Of a DNA stretch of 59,536 nucleotides, positions 18,193 through 27,291 are shown one piece after another. Below the pieces are notes generated by a model. That model did no database searches and was not told where the DNA came from. It saw nothing but the letters and a program-made list of their open reading frames with translations. Within the stretch, counting starts at the first letter, position 1; each line of letters starts with the position of its first letter. The stretch is taken from NCBI GenBank assembly GCA_030602315.1, contig JAUVZY010000003.1:1-59536 (forward strand), in the 5' to 3' direction. The stretch comes from Pseudomonadaceae bacterium (GTDB taxonomy: Bacteria > Pseudomonadota > Gammaproteobacteria > Pseudomonadales > Pseudomonadaceae). The translations under genes and the position numbers were made by a program.

Positions 18193-18732
18193 CTAGTCAT
18201 TGCAGGAATACCAGCCTCGATACCCAACCTGGAGCCCTTGTTCTAGTTCGAACTCCATATCAGCTGGCCAGCGGCTTGAGTCGAGATCCTCATCTTCTGG
18301 TAGCGTCACCGTGATGATGACGCCGTCGGTGGTGAAGCGAGCACCAGCGGCCAGGGCTTCGTAGCTTAAGATGCTAGCGGCAGTTACCTTCACCAGCTTG
18401 CCGTGGATCTTGATGACGCCCAGGGCGCCATCGTTGCCCACGATGGTCGCAGCCAGCACCGGCGGGCTCTCGGCGGTGTAGACGAAAGCGCAGCGGGGGC
18501 CGGCGGGGAGCACCTTCTCGATCTCGGACTCGTGTAGGGTCTGCGGGTCGATGGTGGCAACGTCCGGCGTCTGGATCGCTTCCTGGGCGGAGACGATCTC
18601 GGGCATCGGCTTCTGCATCAGCGGGCTTTCCACCCCTTCACCGGGGGCGGGATCACCGCAGGCGGCCAGCAGCAGGGCGGCGCCCAGCGCGGGGAGCAGG
18701 GGATGGCGATGCGTGTGCGCGAGCGTGTTCAT
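18193..18732 (-). CDS. Predicted lipoprotein
   Basis: A 179-residue exported protein with a type II signal peptide: basic start, hydrophobic core and lipobox LAAC at about 22-25, with Asp two residues after the Cys. The mature part has no motif I can name. The ATG overlaps the last base of the DUF305 gene (TGATG), so it is translated with it. It ends the leftward copR-copS-cytochrome-DUF305 run and is probably a periplasm-facing partner in copper handling. Confidence 0.75.
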   Translation of the reverse strand: MNTLAHTHRHPLLPALGAALLLAACGDPAPGEGVESPLMQKPMPEIVSAQEAIQTPDVATIDPQTLHESEIEKVLPAGPRCAFVYTAESPPVLAATIVGNDGALGVIKIHGKLVKVTAASILSYEALAAGARFTTDGVIITVTLPEDEDLDSSRWPADMEFELEQGLQVGYRGWYSCND

Positions 18733-19187
18733 CAGTCCACCCTCTCCAGGTCATCGATCAGATACTTCATCTCGGCGATTTCGCGGCGCTGCGCCGTGAT
18801 GATCTCGTCGGCCAGTTTGCGCACGCGCGGGTCGGTGATCTGGGCACGTTCGCTGGTCATGATCGCGATGGAGTGATGCGGGATCATCGCCCTCATGTAC
18901 TCCTCGTCGTCGATGGTGGCCTGGCTGCGTACCAACCACAGCGAGAGGGCGAACACGATGACGCTGCCAACGTAGATGGCGATGTTCACCTTCTTGTTGG
19001 CGTACATGTTCAGCATGAAGCTGAGCATGATCACCGCCATGGTGGCGCCCATCAGCAGGGCCATCCAGGCGCGGGTTTCGCTCCAGAGCACGTGCTCGAA
19101 GGCGTAGGTGTTCAGGTACATCAGGCCGAACATCACCAGGGTGGAGGTGGCGATCATCCCGGCGAAACGCCAGTAGGACATGTGCAT
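18732..19187 (-). CDS. DUF305 membrane protein
   Basis: A 151-residue protein with about three membrane helices (about 8-28, 38-58, 68-88) followed by a soluble DUF305 domain holding YMRAMIPHHSIAIMTSERA, the conserved M..HH..A..M pattern thought to bind copper. Family members accompany copper and metal resistance genes. GAGGAG lies ahead of the ATG. It sits between the cytochrome and lipoprotein genes in the CopRS-side operon. Confidence 0.82.
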   Translation of the reverse strand: MHMSYWRFAGMIATSTLVMFGLMYLNTYAFEHVLWSETRAWMALLMGATMAVIMLSFMLNMYANKKVNIAIYVGSVIVFALSLWLVRSQATIDDEEYMRAMIPHHSIAIMTSERAQITDPRVRKLADEIITAQRREIAEMKYLIDDLERVD

Positions 19188-19202
19188 GGTTAGTAAGTCT
19201 CC

Positions 19203-19772
19203 TCAGTGCGCGTGTCCGCCTTGGGCCTGGCCGCCGGCCCCGGACGAGCTGGCGGTGAGACGGTTGTATTCCTCTTCGGTCATGGCCGGCAGCTGCATGA
19301 CAAAGGCGGTGATATTCCAGAGCGTCTCGTCCTCGTGATCAAGGCCGAAAGATGGCATGCCAGACATCTTCACCCCATGCTTCACCAGCCAGAACACCTC
19401 GTTCACCTCCCACTCAGGCACCGCATCCGGAAGGTGCGGTGGCTGCGGCAACATGCCTTCGGCCCAGCTGGCCTTGCGCTTGCCGGGCGCGCCGTGACAG
19501 TGCTCGCACATCGCCGCGTACTCACGTGCACCAAGCACGACCGACTGCTCAGTGAAGCGCTCGGGCGCATTGATGTCGGCTGCATGCGACGACACAGAAT
19601 TGTGCATCGTGGTCTCCAGGAACCAGCGGGTGAATTCACCATGGTCTTCGGACGCCGCCACGTTGTAGCTGCCGGTGTAGGCGATGATGATCAGCACCAG
19701 CAGGCCCACCAGTAGGACAGCTACGATGCCCCCTAGCGCGCCGATACCTCCTCGCTTGCTCGACTGATTCAC
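19203..19772 (-). CDS. Membrane-anchored cytochrome c
   Basis: A 189-residue c-type cytochrome with an N-terminal membrane anchor (about 12-32) and a single haem site CEHCH, a distal methionine candidate in MSGMPSFG, and a His-rich tail ending GHAH. I chose the GTG at 19772, which follows AGAGGAG by six bases; an ATG 15 codons upstream has no ribosome site. It resembles the cytochrome at 30176-30808, so the island carries two related cytochromes flanking the copper genes. It lies downstream of copS. A redox or copper-binding role is inferred. Confidence 0.85.
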   Translation of the reverse strand: MNQSSKRGGIGALGGIVAVLLVGLLVLIIIAYTGSYNVAASEDHGEFTRWFLETTMHNSVSSHAADINAPERFTEQSVVLGAREYAAMCEHCHGAPGKRKASWAEGMLPQPPHLPDAVPEWEVNEVFWLVKHGVKMSGMPSFGLDHEDETLWNITAFVMQLPAMTEEEYNRLTASSSGAGGQAQGGHAH

Positions 19773-19842
19773 GATTTGCTCCTCTCGACCCTTGTAGTCC
19801 GGAGACCTATGGCACATCAGCTGAGTTCAGCTTCCGGCCGGG

Positions 19843-21237
19843 TTAGCCAGCGCTTCGAGACTGCGTTGGTAACTTGTCCTGAGACGGCATGGAGAGGGTA
19901 AAGGTGGTCACGCTATCCAGCGATTGACAGGAGATGCTCCCCTGATGGGCCTCGACGATCGAGCGGGTCAGGGCCAGGCCCAGGCCGGCGTTGCCGGGGT
20001 TGCCCTCGCGCCGGGCGGGGTCGGCGCGGTAGAAGCGATCGAAGATACGCCCGAGCTGATCGGGGGGAATGGTCGGCCCGGGGTTGCTCAGGGTGAGGTG
20101 CAGCGCCTCGTCGGCTGCACCGATCTGCACCCGGATGGCCTGGCCGTCGGGGGTGTAGCGCAGGGCGTTGGACAGCAGGTTGGAAAGGGCCCGGTCGAGC
20201 ATTAGCCGGTCGCCCATCACCTGGCCATCACCTTCAAGCTGCAGCGCGATACCCCGTTCCTCGGCGAGCAACTGGTAATAGTCGAACAGCTTGGTGACCA
20301 CCGCGGCAAGGCTGACCGGCTGGCGCTGGGGCACGATCAGGCCGTTGTCGGCCTTGGCCAGGAACAGCATGTCGTCAATCATCCGCGCCATGCGCTGCAG
20401 ATCGTCGAGGTTGGAATACAGCGTCTCCTGATACTCGGTCGGGGTACGCGGGCGGCTCAGGGTGACTTCGGTGTGAGTCATTAGGCTGGCCACCGGAGTG
20501 CGCAGCTCGTGGGCGATGTCGGCGGAGAAGTTCGACAGCCGCACGAAGGCTTCGTCGAGGCGCGCCAGCATCGCGTTGAAGGCCTCCACCAGTTGCTGCA
20601 GCTCGGTGGGCACCCGCTCCTGCGGCAGGCGTGCGTGCAGCGAACGGGCCGAGACACCGGTGGCGGCCGCAGTCAGCTGGCGGACCGGACGCAGGCCGCT
20701 GCGTGCCACGGCCCAGCCGAGCCCGGCGCTGAGCGTGCCACAGAGGGCCAGCACGCCCCAGAACCACCAGCGCAGGGTCTCGAAGAAGGAGGCGTGGGCG
20801 GTCACGTCGAGCAGCATTAGCAGCGTCAGCGGCGGGCCGTCCGGCACTTCCAGGCGTGCGGTGATCCCGCGGAAGCGCTGCGTGGGCGTCTCCCACTCCC
20901 ACAGTCGCCGAACGGTGGCGCGCCGGAAGTCCTCGGGCACCGGCATGGGCGTGGGGTCGGCGAACAGGACTTCGCCGTCGGCGGCCAGGATCAGCGTGGT
21001 GAGGTCGTGGTGGGCGCTGAGCAGGGCGGACAGCGACGGGCGCAAGACGTCGAAATCGCCGCTGTTGCTGCGCCTGATGATGGCCTGGGCGGCGTGGGCC
21101 TTTTCCTTGAGGGTTTGCTGGTCGAGCACCTTGAAATGGTGCTCGCTGAGCTGATGAAAGAGCACGGCGGCCAGGCTGAGCACGCCCATGGAGGCCAGCA
21201 TGAACAGCAGGCTGAGGCGGGTGGTGAGCGATTTCAT
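19843..21237 (-). CDS. copS: Copper-sensing histidine kinase CopS/CusS type
   Basis: A 464-residue sensor kinase. There are two membrane segments (about 8-28 and 155-180) around a periplasmic sensor loop, HAMP at about 180-232, then the H-box [17 protein letters not shown]-box [16 protein letters not shown] and G-boxes [15 protein letters not shown]. This is the heavy-metal sensor kinase layout (CusS/CopS/IrlS). Its start overlaps the copR stop (ATGA). Position beside a copper ATPase, copA and copB makes copper or silver the likely signal. Confidence 0.9.
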   Translation of the reverse strand: MKSLTTRLSLLFMLASMGVLSLAAVLFHQLSEHHFKVLDQQTLKEKAHAAQAIIRRSNSGDFDVLRPSLSALLSAHHDLTTLILAADGEVLFADPTPMPVPEDFRRATVRRLWEWETPTQRFRGITARLEVPDGPPLTLLMLLDVTAHASFFETLRWWFWGVLALCGTLSAGLGWAVARSGLRPVRQLTAAATGVSARSLHARLPQERVPTELQQLVEAFNAMLARLDEAFVRLSNFSADIAHELRTPVASLMTHTEVTLSRPRTPTEYQETLYSNLDDLQRMARMIDDMLFLAKADNGLIVPQRQPVSLAAVVTKLFDYYQLLAEERGIALQLEGDGQVMGDRLMLDRALSNLLSNALRYTPDGQAIRVQIGAADEALHLTLSNPGPTIPPDQLGRIFDRFYRADPARREGNPGNAGLGLALTRSIVEAHQGSISCQSLDSVTTFTLSMPSQDKLPTQSRSAG

Positions 21238-21920
21238 TCGCCGTCCGGGGCCTCCAGCAGGTAGCCCATGCCACGCACGGTGTGGATCAGCTTGGGTTCG
21301 AAGTCGTCGTCGATCTTGGCGCGCAGGCGGCGCACGGCCACCTCGATCACGTTGGTGTCGCTGTCGAAATTCATGTCCCAGACCTGGGAGGCGATCAGCG
21401 ACTTGGGCAGGATTTCCCCGTGCCGGCGCAGCAGCAGCTCCAGCAGGGCGAACTCCTTGGCGGTCAGGTCGATGCGCTTGCCGCCGCGCAGCGCCCGACG
21501 CTTGAGCAGGTCCACTTCCAGATCGGCCACCGCGAGGCACGTCGGCACGGCGCTGGCCTGGCTGCGCCGCAGCAGGGTGCGCACCCGCGCCAGCAGCTCG
21601 GAGAAGGCGAAGGGCTTGACCAGGTAGTCGTCGGCGCCCAGTTCCAGGCCGTGCACGCGGTCCTCGACCCGGTCGCGGGCGGTGAGGAACAGCACCGGCA
21701 GGTCGCGGCCGGCCGCCCGCACGCGGCGCAGCACGTCCCAGCCCTCCAGGCCCGGCAGCATCACGTCGAGGATCAGCAGGTCATAGGGCTCGGCGAGGGA
21801 CTGCTGCAGGGCGTCGATGCCGTCGGTGACCCGATCCACCACGAAGCCCGCCTCGGAGAGCCCCTGCTGTAGGTAGGCGCCGGTGCGTGGGTCGTCCTCG
21901 GCCACCAGTATTTTCATCAC
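21234..21920 (-). CDS. copR: Copper response regulator CopR type
   Basis: A 228-residue OmpR/PhoB-family regulator. The receiver domain (1-115) has the acidic pair E8/D9 or D10, phospho-acceptor in [10 protein letters not shown] and Lys in YLVKPF. The winged helix occupies about 125-225 ([40 protein letters not shown]). It is divergent from the copper ATPase with a cop-box-like site between them, so it probably drives both arms. The start may be either of the tandem ATGs. Confidence 0.92.
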   Translation of the reverse strand: MMKILVAEDDPRTGAYLQQGLSEAGFVVDRVTDGIDALQQSLAEPYDLLILDVMLPGLEGWDVLRRVRAAGRDLPVLFLTARDRVEDRVHGLELGADDYLVKPFAFSELLARVRTLLRRSQASAVPTCLAVADLEVDLLKRRALRGGKRIDLTAKEFALLELLLRRHGEILPKSLIASQVWDMNFDSDTNVIEVAVRRLRAKIDDDFEPKLIHTVRGMGYLLEAPDGE

Positions 21921-21980
21921 TCAACTCCCGCGTGGTACAGGCGACCAGTCTGGCCGGTTCGCCGGCCCGGCTCCAGCTGG

Positions 21981-21996
21981 CTGACAGAAATGTAAT
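21981..21996. promoter_or_regulatory. Candidate CopR binding site
   Basis: CTGACAGAAATGTAAT lies in the 250-base gap between divergent copR and the copper ATPase. It resembles the cop-box/CusR-type motif (TGACA, short spacer, TGT-AT). Another CTGACAAAC word lies at about 22033. Binding by CopR is inferred. Confidence 0.5.
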
Positions 21997-22172
21997 GCAG
22001 CCGTCAGGGCCGCATCAGCAATGCGTGGCAGCCTGACAAACAAGAACCATGTTCTTAACCTGGATCATCACGCTGGTCGCCTCGCGGGCGCAGAGTGCCA
22101 GTGGGCCTGTCCCAATCGACAGGTACCCGCTAAACCTCCTGCCGCGGCAGGCCTTGCACAAGGAAACACAGC

Positions 22173-24527
22173 ATGCATTCGTCTTCCTGCCACCACGAGC
22201 ATTCCCATCCGCCGGCCAAGCCTGACACGGCGCTGCAAGACCCGGTATGCGGCATGACGGTAAAGCCGGACAGCCCCTGGCAGGCCGAGCACGACGGGCA
22301 GACCTACCACTTCTGCAGCCAGAAGTGTCACGACCGCTTCGTGGCTGCGCCCGAGCGCTTCCTGCCAGTGAGCGAGCCAGGACAGGGCGAATCCAAGGCC
22401 GCGCTGTCGCCAGCCGATGCCGACACCGCCGAGTACACCTGCCCGATGCACCCGGAGGTGCGCCAGGTCGGTCCGGGCAGCTGCCCGATCTGCGGCATGG
22501 CGCTGGAGCCGGTGATCCCCGAGCTGGAGGAAGAGGAAAACCCTGAGCTCAAGGACTTTACCCGGCGCTTCTGGTGGACCCTGCCGTTCACCGTGGTGGT
22601 GACCGCGCTGGCCATGTTCGGCCATGGCCTGGCGCTGCTCCACGGGCAGAGCCAGAACTGGATCGAGCTGGCCCTGGCCACGCCGGTGGTGCTCTGGGGC
22701 GGCTGGCCGTTCTTCACCCGTGGGCTGACCTCGATCCGCCAGCGCAGCCCGAACATGTGGACGCTGATCGGCCTGGGCACCGCGGCGGCCTATTTCTACA
22801 GCCTGGTCGCCACCGTGCTGCCGGAGATCTTTCCGGCCTCGTTCAGCGCGGGCGGGCGCATCGGCGTGTACTACGAGGCGGCGGCGGTGATCATCTCGCT
22901 GACCCTGCTGGGGCAGATGCTCGAACTGCGCGCCCGCTCGAAGACCTCCTCGGCGATCAAGGCGCTGCTCGGCCTGGCGCCCAAGACTGCCCGGCGCCTG
23001 AATGCCGACGGCAGCGAGGAGGACATCCCGCTGACCCACGTCCACGAGGGTGACCGGCTGCGGGTGCGGCCCGGCGAGAAGGTGCCGGTGGACGGGGTGG
23101 TGCTGGAGGGCGAGAGCGCGGTGGACGAGTCCATGCTCACCGGCGAGCCGGTGCCGGTCACCAAGCGCCCGGGCGACAGCGTGATCGGCGCCACCCTCAA
23201 TGCGCATGGTTCGCTGGTGATGGAAGCGACCAAGGTGGGCGCCGGCACCATGCTGTCGCAGATCGTGCAGATGGTCGCCCACGCCCAGCGCTCCAAGGCG
23301 CCGATGCAGCGCATGGCCGATGCCGTGGCCGGCTGGTTCGTGCTAGTGGTAGTGGCCATCGCGCTGCTGACCTTCTTCGCCTGGGGGCTGTTCGGGCCCG
23401 AGCAGGGCTGGGTGTTCGGCCTGATCAATGCGGTGGCGGTGCTGATCATCGCCTGCCCCTGCGCCCTCGGGCTCGCGACGCCAATGTCGATCATGGTCGC
23501 CACCGGCAAGGCGGCCGGCAGCGGGGTGCTGTTTCGCGACGCCACCGCCATCGAGAACCTGAAGAAGATCGACACCCTGATCGTCGACAAGACCGGCACC
23601 CTTACCGAAGGTCGCCCGGTGTTCGACCAGGCGGTGGGCGTGGCGCCGTTCGATGCCGAGGAAGTGCTGCGCCTGGCGGCCAGCCTCGACCAGGGCAGCG
23701 AGCACCCGCTGGCCCATGCCATCGTTGACCACGCTCGCAACAAGGGCATCGCGCTAGTCAAACCGGAGGCCTTCGAATCGGGCTCCGGCATTGGCGTGCG
23801 TGGCCAGGTGGAAGGTCACCACCTGCAGCTAGGCAACACGGCGCTGATGGAGGAAGCGGGGATCTTCGTGGATGGCCTGAAGGCCGAGGCCGAGGATTTC
23901 CGCCAGCAGGGCGCCAGCGTGATTTACCTGGCAGTGGATGGGACGCTCGCTGGCCTGCTGGCGGTTTCCGACCCGATCAAGCCCAGCTCACGCGAAGCGG
24001 TAGCCGGCCTGCAGGCCCAGGGCGTGCGGGTGATCATGGCCACCGGCGACGGCCAGACCACCGCCCATGCGGTGGCCGCGAAGCTCGGCATTGACGAGGT
24101 GCACGGCGAGGTCAAGCCGCAGGACAAGGAACAGCTGGCGGCCCGCCTGCAGCGTGAGGGACGCCGCGTGGCCATGGCTGGCGACGGCATCAACGACGCC
24201 CCGGCACTGGCCCGGGCGGATGTCGGCATTGCCATGGGCACCGGCACCGACGTGGCGATGAACAGCGCCCAGGTGACCCTGGTGAAGGGCGACCTGATGG
24301 GCATCCTGCGCGCCCGCTCGCTATCGGTGGCCGCGGTGCGCAACATGCGCCAGAACCTGTTGTTCGCCTTCCTCTACAACGGCCTGAGTATCCCCATCGC
24401 CGCCGGCGTGCTGTACCCGATGTTCGGCCTGCTGCTTTCGCCAATGATCGCCGCCCTGGCCATGAGCCTGAGCTCGGCCTCGGTGGTGTTCAACGCCCTG
24501 CGCCTGCAGCGCGTGAACCTCGACTGA
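22173..24527 (+). CDS. Copper/silver P1B-type ATPase with YHS domain
   Basis: A 784-residue metal efflux pump. The cytosolic N-terminus is His-rich and holds a YHS domain (about 22-62, DPVCGM...[12 protein letters not shown]) and a second metal-binding domain (88-112, YTCPMHPEV...CPICGM) instead of HMA domains. Eight membrane helices include the [12 protein letters not shown] transport site. The phosphorylation loop is DKTGTLTEG, with SEHPLA, GDG and [10 protein letters not shown] in their usual order. This architecture matches CopA2/SilP-like ATPases for Cu(I) or Ag(I). A good ribosome site (AAGGAA) precedes the ATG. Confidence 0.93.
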   Translation: MHSSSCHHEHSHPPAKPDTALQDPVCGMTVKPDSPWQAEHDGQTYHFCSQKCHDRFVAAPERFLPVSEPGQGESKAALSPADADTAEYTCPMHPEVRQVGPGSCPICGMALEPVIPELEEEENPELKDFTRRFWWTLPFTVVVTALAMFGHGLALLHGQSQNWIELALATPVVLWGGWPFFTRGLTSIRQRSPNMWTLIGLGTAAAYFYSLVATVLPEIFPASFSAGGRIGVYYEAAAVIISLTLLGQMLELRARSKTSSAIKALLGLAPKTARRLNADGSEEDIPLTHVHEGDRLRVRPGEKVPVDGVVLEGESAVDESMLTGEPVPVTKRPGDSVIGATLNAHGSLVMEATKVGAGTMLSQIVQMVAHAQRSKAPMQRMADAVAGWFVLVVVAIALLTFFAWGLFGPEQGWVFGLINAVAVLIIACPCALGLATPMSIMVATGKAAGSGVLFRDATAIENLKKIDTLIVDKTGTLTEGRPVFDQAVGVAPFDAEEVLRLAASLDQGSEHPLAHAIVDHARNKGIALVKPEAFESGSGIGVRGQVEGHHLQLGNTALMEEAGIFVDGLKAEAEDFRQQGASVIYLAVDGTLAGLLAVSDPIKPSSREAVAGLQAQGVRVIMATGDGQTTAHAVAAKLGIDEVHGEVKPQDKEQLAARLQREGRRVAMAGDGINDAPALARADVGIAMGTGTDVAMNSAQVTLVKGDLMGILRARSLSVAAVRNMRQNLLFAFLYNGLSIPIAAGVLYPMFGLLLSPMIAALAMSLSSASVVFNALRLQRVNLD

Positions 24528-24548
24528 CTTTTCCTACGGAGAACCGGC

Positions 24549-25007
24549 ATGAAGATCGAACGCCTGGAAGACCTGATCGACTGGACCCGCCAGACCCACC
24601 AGTTCCTCGCCGACTGCACCGGTCACTGTGCCAACAAGCAGAAGGACACCCTGGCCAGCTGGCTGCTGGCCTACCTCGCCGACCACGAGAAGGCGCTGGC
24701 TGCGACCATCGGCAAGATCGAGAAACACGCCGACGGCAAGGCGCTGCACACCTGGATCTACGACTACCTGGTGCACAACCCGGTGGAATTGCACAACCGC
24801 TGCAGCGGCAAGTACGCCGAGATGGGCGTGGAGGACATCGCCGCCGACATCTTCACCACCCACAACCAGGTCCTCGACCTCTACCACTCGCTGGAGCGCC
24901 GCGCCGACATCGACAAGGCCCGCGAGCTGCTGGCCGAGCTGCTGGCGCTGGAAGAGCACGAGACCATGCGCATGGCGCAGCAGGTCAACCGCCTGCACGA
25001 GCTGTGA
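24549..25007 (+). CDS. Helical protein of unknown function in copper operon
   Basis: A 152-residue, mostly helical protein I cannot name. Scattered His and Glu (TGHCAN, YLADHEKAL, VHNPVELHNRC, EEHETMRM) suggest a ferritin- or hemerythrin-like bundle able to bind a metal, but no full motif is present. GGAG precedes the ATG, 21 bases after the ATPase stop, so it is co-transcribed with it. It may be a copper-binding accessory protein. Confidence 0.65.
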   Translation: MKIERLEDLIDWTRQTHQFLADCTGHCANKQKDTLASWLLAYLADHEKALAATIGKIEKHADGKALHTWIYDYLVHNPVELHNRCSGKYAEMGVEDIAADIFTTHNQVLDLYHSLERRADIDKARELLAELLALEEHETMRMAQQVNRLHEL

Positions 25008-25017
25008 GGGAGGGGCC

Positions 25018-25302
25018 ATGCGCGAACGATCCTTCTGGCTGGGCCCGCAGGGGCTCAGCATCCTCGGGCTCGCGGGGTTCGCCGCCTACTGGCTGATCAC
25101 CGGGCACCGCCAGCATCTGGTGGAGCTGCTGCCGCTGCTGTTGCTGCTGATCTGCCCGGCGATGCACCTGTTCGGTCATGGCCACCACGGTCATCGGCAC
25201 GGCGGCGAAGGAGAGACGGCCGAAGAGGCCTATCGGCGCGGCCTCGAAGAGGGCCGCACCGCAGGGGACACCACGTCGAATCATCCTTCGAAGCGAAGCT
25301 GA
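25018..25302 (+). CDS. DUF2933-type small membrane protein
   Basis: A 94-residue protein with two short hydrophobic helices (about 11-28 and 36-55) and a His/Gly-rich stretch after them (FGHGHHGHRHGG), followed by an acidic tail. It fits the DUF2933 family that accompanies copper pumps. The ATG overlaps nothing but is preceded by GAGGGAGGGG, 10 bases after the upstream gene. It is probably a metal-binding membrane accessory. Confidence 0.7.
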   Translation: MRERSFWLGPQGLSILGLAGFAAYWLITGHRQHLVELLPLLLLLICPAMHLFGHGHHGHRHGGEGETAEEAYRRGLEEGRTAGDTTSNHPSKRS

Positions 25303-25341
25303 CCCTCCCTGGGCACCCAGGCTGGGCAACCGCAGCTCCGT

Positions 25342-25393
25342 AGGGTGGGCTTCAGCCCACCAGCGGCCCTGACGGTGGGCTGAAGCCCACCCT
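25342..25393. repeat. REP-type palindromic pair, right arm cut by IS110
   Basis: Two copies of the palindrome GGTGGGCTTCAGCCCACC and GGTGGGCTGAAGCCCACC face each other across a 12-base spacer. The left flank reads GCAGCTCCGTAGGG. Its mirror (CCCTACGGAGCTGC) should follow the right copy, but after CCCT the IS110 element begins. ACGGAACTGC reappears at 26612 beyond the element. Confidence 0.85.
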
Positions 25394-25403
25394 TGTATCT
25401 CGA

Positions 25404-25629
25404 CTATTACCCCGTTCTGGGGTGATAGTCCCCGACTGATCATCGGGGGAAGGTCGGAAGCCGTGCCCACCCTGAGGCTTCGAGTTTGCGACGTAGATAG
25501 CGCTCCGGCCTTCCACACTCACTCGAACAGCTCGAACGGTATCCAGAGCCCGCGATCGGCGAGAGCTCGCATCAACAAGGTTGAGCCGGGTGCAGTGAAG
25601 ATCGTGCGGATCAGCTGAGGGAGGACTAC
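25404..25629 (+). ncRNA. Candidate IS110 bridge RNA region
   Basis: IS110-group elements encode a structured bridge RNA in the non-coding end before the transposase. Here that end shows a hairpin CTATTACCCC/GGGGTGATAG (25404-25413 with 25419-25428) and a second one CCCCGA/TCGGGG (25430-25435 with 25443-25448), then about 180 bases to the ATG. The guide loops and exact ends cannot be fixed by eye. Confidence 0.4.
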
Positions 25630-26594
25630 ATGCCCAGTGTCATCGGGATCGATATCGCCAAGCACACCTTCGACATCGCCACTTGCCAGGCCAATGGCAA
25701 GTACCGCACCAAGGCCAAGCTCGCCAACCGTGAGGCGGGCTTCGAGGCTCTGCAGCAATGGCTGCTCAAGCACAGCGAGCCGCAGGCGTAGTGGAAGCGA
25801 CCGGCGTTCATCATGAAGCGCTGGCCGAGTGGCTGCATGAGAAGGGCTACCGGGTCTGTGTCCTAAACCCGGCCCAAGTGGCCTATTACGCACGCAGCCA
25901 ACTGCAGCGGGCCAAGACCGACAAGGTCGATGCCAAGCTGATCGCCGAGTACGGCGAGCGGCATCAGGATGAACTGCGGGCCTGGCAGCCGGAGCCGCGG
26001 GCCATCCGGCGGCTGAGGGCGCTTGTACGGCGACTGGAGGATCTACAGGAAATCGCGCAAATGGAGCGCAACCGCCTGGAGGTCGCTGACACCAGCGTGC
26101 AGGGCTCCATCGAGTCGGTGCTGCAGCACATCGACCGGCAGATCGACGAGACGATCAAGGCAATCAAGCAACACATTGATGACGACCCGGACCTGCGCGG
26201 CAAGCGGGACTTGCTGACCAGCATCAATGGTATCGGTGACAAGACCGCCGCCTTGCTGCTGGCCGAACTGGGCAATCCCTTGCGGTTCACCAGCACCCGT
26301 GCCCTGACCGCCTTTGTCGGCCTGAACCTGCGGCTACAGGAATCTGGCACCTACAAAGGGCAGACGCGGATCTCCCGGACGGGCTCCTCTCGCCTGCGCG
26401 CCGGCCTGTACATGCCAGCGGTGTGCTCGCTCAAGCGCAACCCGGCGATCAGCGCCCTGCGCGATCGCCTGAAGGCCAGGGGCAAGACCGGCAAGCAGAT
26501 CGTCTGCGCCGCCATGCGCAAGCTGCTGAGCATCGCTTACGGCGTGCTCAAATCAGGCCAGCCCTTCGATCCCAAACTGGCCATTGCTCATTAG
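25630..26594 (+). pseudogene. IS110-family transposase, frameshifted
   Basis: The 5' part (PSVIGIDIAKHTFDIA, first catalytic Asp) stops at TAG 25789-25791 after HSEPQA. One base shift restores VVEATGVHHEALAEWL (catalytic Glu), then KTDKVDAKLIAEYG (Asp pair) and the C-terminal transposase_20 part with SINGIGDKTAALLLAELG and TSTRALTAFVGL. A joined protein would be about 320 residues, the normal length. A single missing base near 25787 explains the break. Without programmed recoding the DEDD nuclease is not made. Confidence 0.9.
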
Positions 26595-26727
26595 GGGGCA
26601 AGACGGTATCTACGGAACTGCTCAAAGCCGGCGCTCGCTTCCTGACCGCTTCGTAATCGGGCACTCAGCGTGGGGTAAGGCGGGCTGGGCCACACTGAGG
26701 GCGAAACTTGAAACGGAGGATGCCCTC

Positions 26728-27000
26728 ATGAACACCCTGTCCAAACTGCTGTTCTCTGGTGCATTGCTCGGCGTTGCCGGTCTGGCCCAAGCCGCCACCA
26801 CGCCGTCGGAAAAGCCCCAGTCTGCGCACACCACCAGTGAGCTCACCGCACAGGACCATCGCCAGAGCCAGCTCATCGAGGTCGAAGTCGCCCGGCCGCA
26901 AAGCCTGATCAGCGATTACCGCGTGCAGATGCGTGAGCCGAGCGGCCGCACCCACACCATGCGCTACAAGGCCATGCCGCTGGGAACCCACAACGGCTGA
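26728..27000 (+). CDS. Small exported protein
   Basis: A 90-residue protein with a clear Sec signal peptide (about 1-22, ending AQA-ATT). The mature part is about 68 residues, charged and hydrophilic, without Cys and with a few His and Met; no family is recognised. CGGAGGA precedes the ATG and a strong terminator follows at 27042, so it may form its own unit between the IS110 and copA. A periplasmic role in metal response is a guess from context. Confidence 0.65.
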   Translation: MNTLSKLLFSGALLGVAGLAQAATTPSEKPQSAHTTSELTAQDHRQSQLIEVEVARPQSLISDYRVQMREPSGRTHTMRYKAMPLGTHNG

Positions 27001-27041
27001 GCTGCGCGATCCGGCTGGTAACGGCCAGCCGCGCCTCCTTT

Positions 27042-27068
27042 CGCCCCCGCTTGCGGGGGCGTTTTTTT
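27042..27068 (+). terminator. Rho-independent terminator
   Basis: CGCCCCCGC, a two-base TT loop region and GCGGGGGCG form a perfect 9-bp GC stem, followed by seven T. It closes the small exported-protein gene and separates it from copA. Confidence 0.92.
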
Positions 27069-27291
27069 GACCGCGGCCGAGGGCCTGGGCGGGGCATTGG
27101 CGCATGGGCAATCGGCGGTGCCGATGCTGCAGTGGGGGGTGAGCAGGGGAAGGGTTCGCCGGAGTCTCCTGCAAAGCGGCCGGCGGTCCCAAGCTGACGA
27201 GTTTGTAATCTTCCGCTCAGGCACGCGACAGCTCCTCGGCCTACCTTTAACCCATGTTCAAGACAGCAGACAGAGAGGGACCGAACCAGCG

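Larger units (their letters stand above)
25392..26611 (+). mobile_element. IS110-family insertion sequence (defective), inserted in a REP
   Basis: The boundaries come from the split REP arm: CCCT at 25390-25393 and TACGG at 26611 join into the expected CCCTACGG, with a shared CT as the likely core dinucleotide. The element is about 1.2 kb, has no terminal inverted repeats, holds a 5' non-coding end of about 235 bases and one DEDD transposase. All are IS110-group traits. IS110/IS1111 elements of Pseudomonas are known to target REP sequences. The transposase is frameshifted, so this copy is probably immobile. Confidence 0.85.

Noticed and set aside
19843..21540. Longer start for copS extending into copR
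   Set aside because: The extra 100 codons are the out-of-frame shadow of copR; ATG 21237 overlaps the copR stop and gives the normal kinase N-terminus.
27067..27291. 75-codon N-terminal extension of copA
   Set aside because: The extension crosses the terminator region and would bury the Tat signal; ATG 27292 places the twin-arginine motif at the start.
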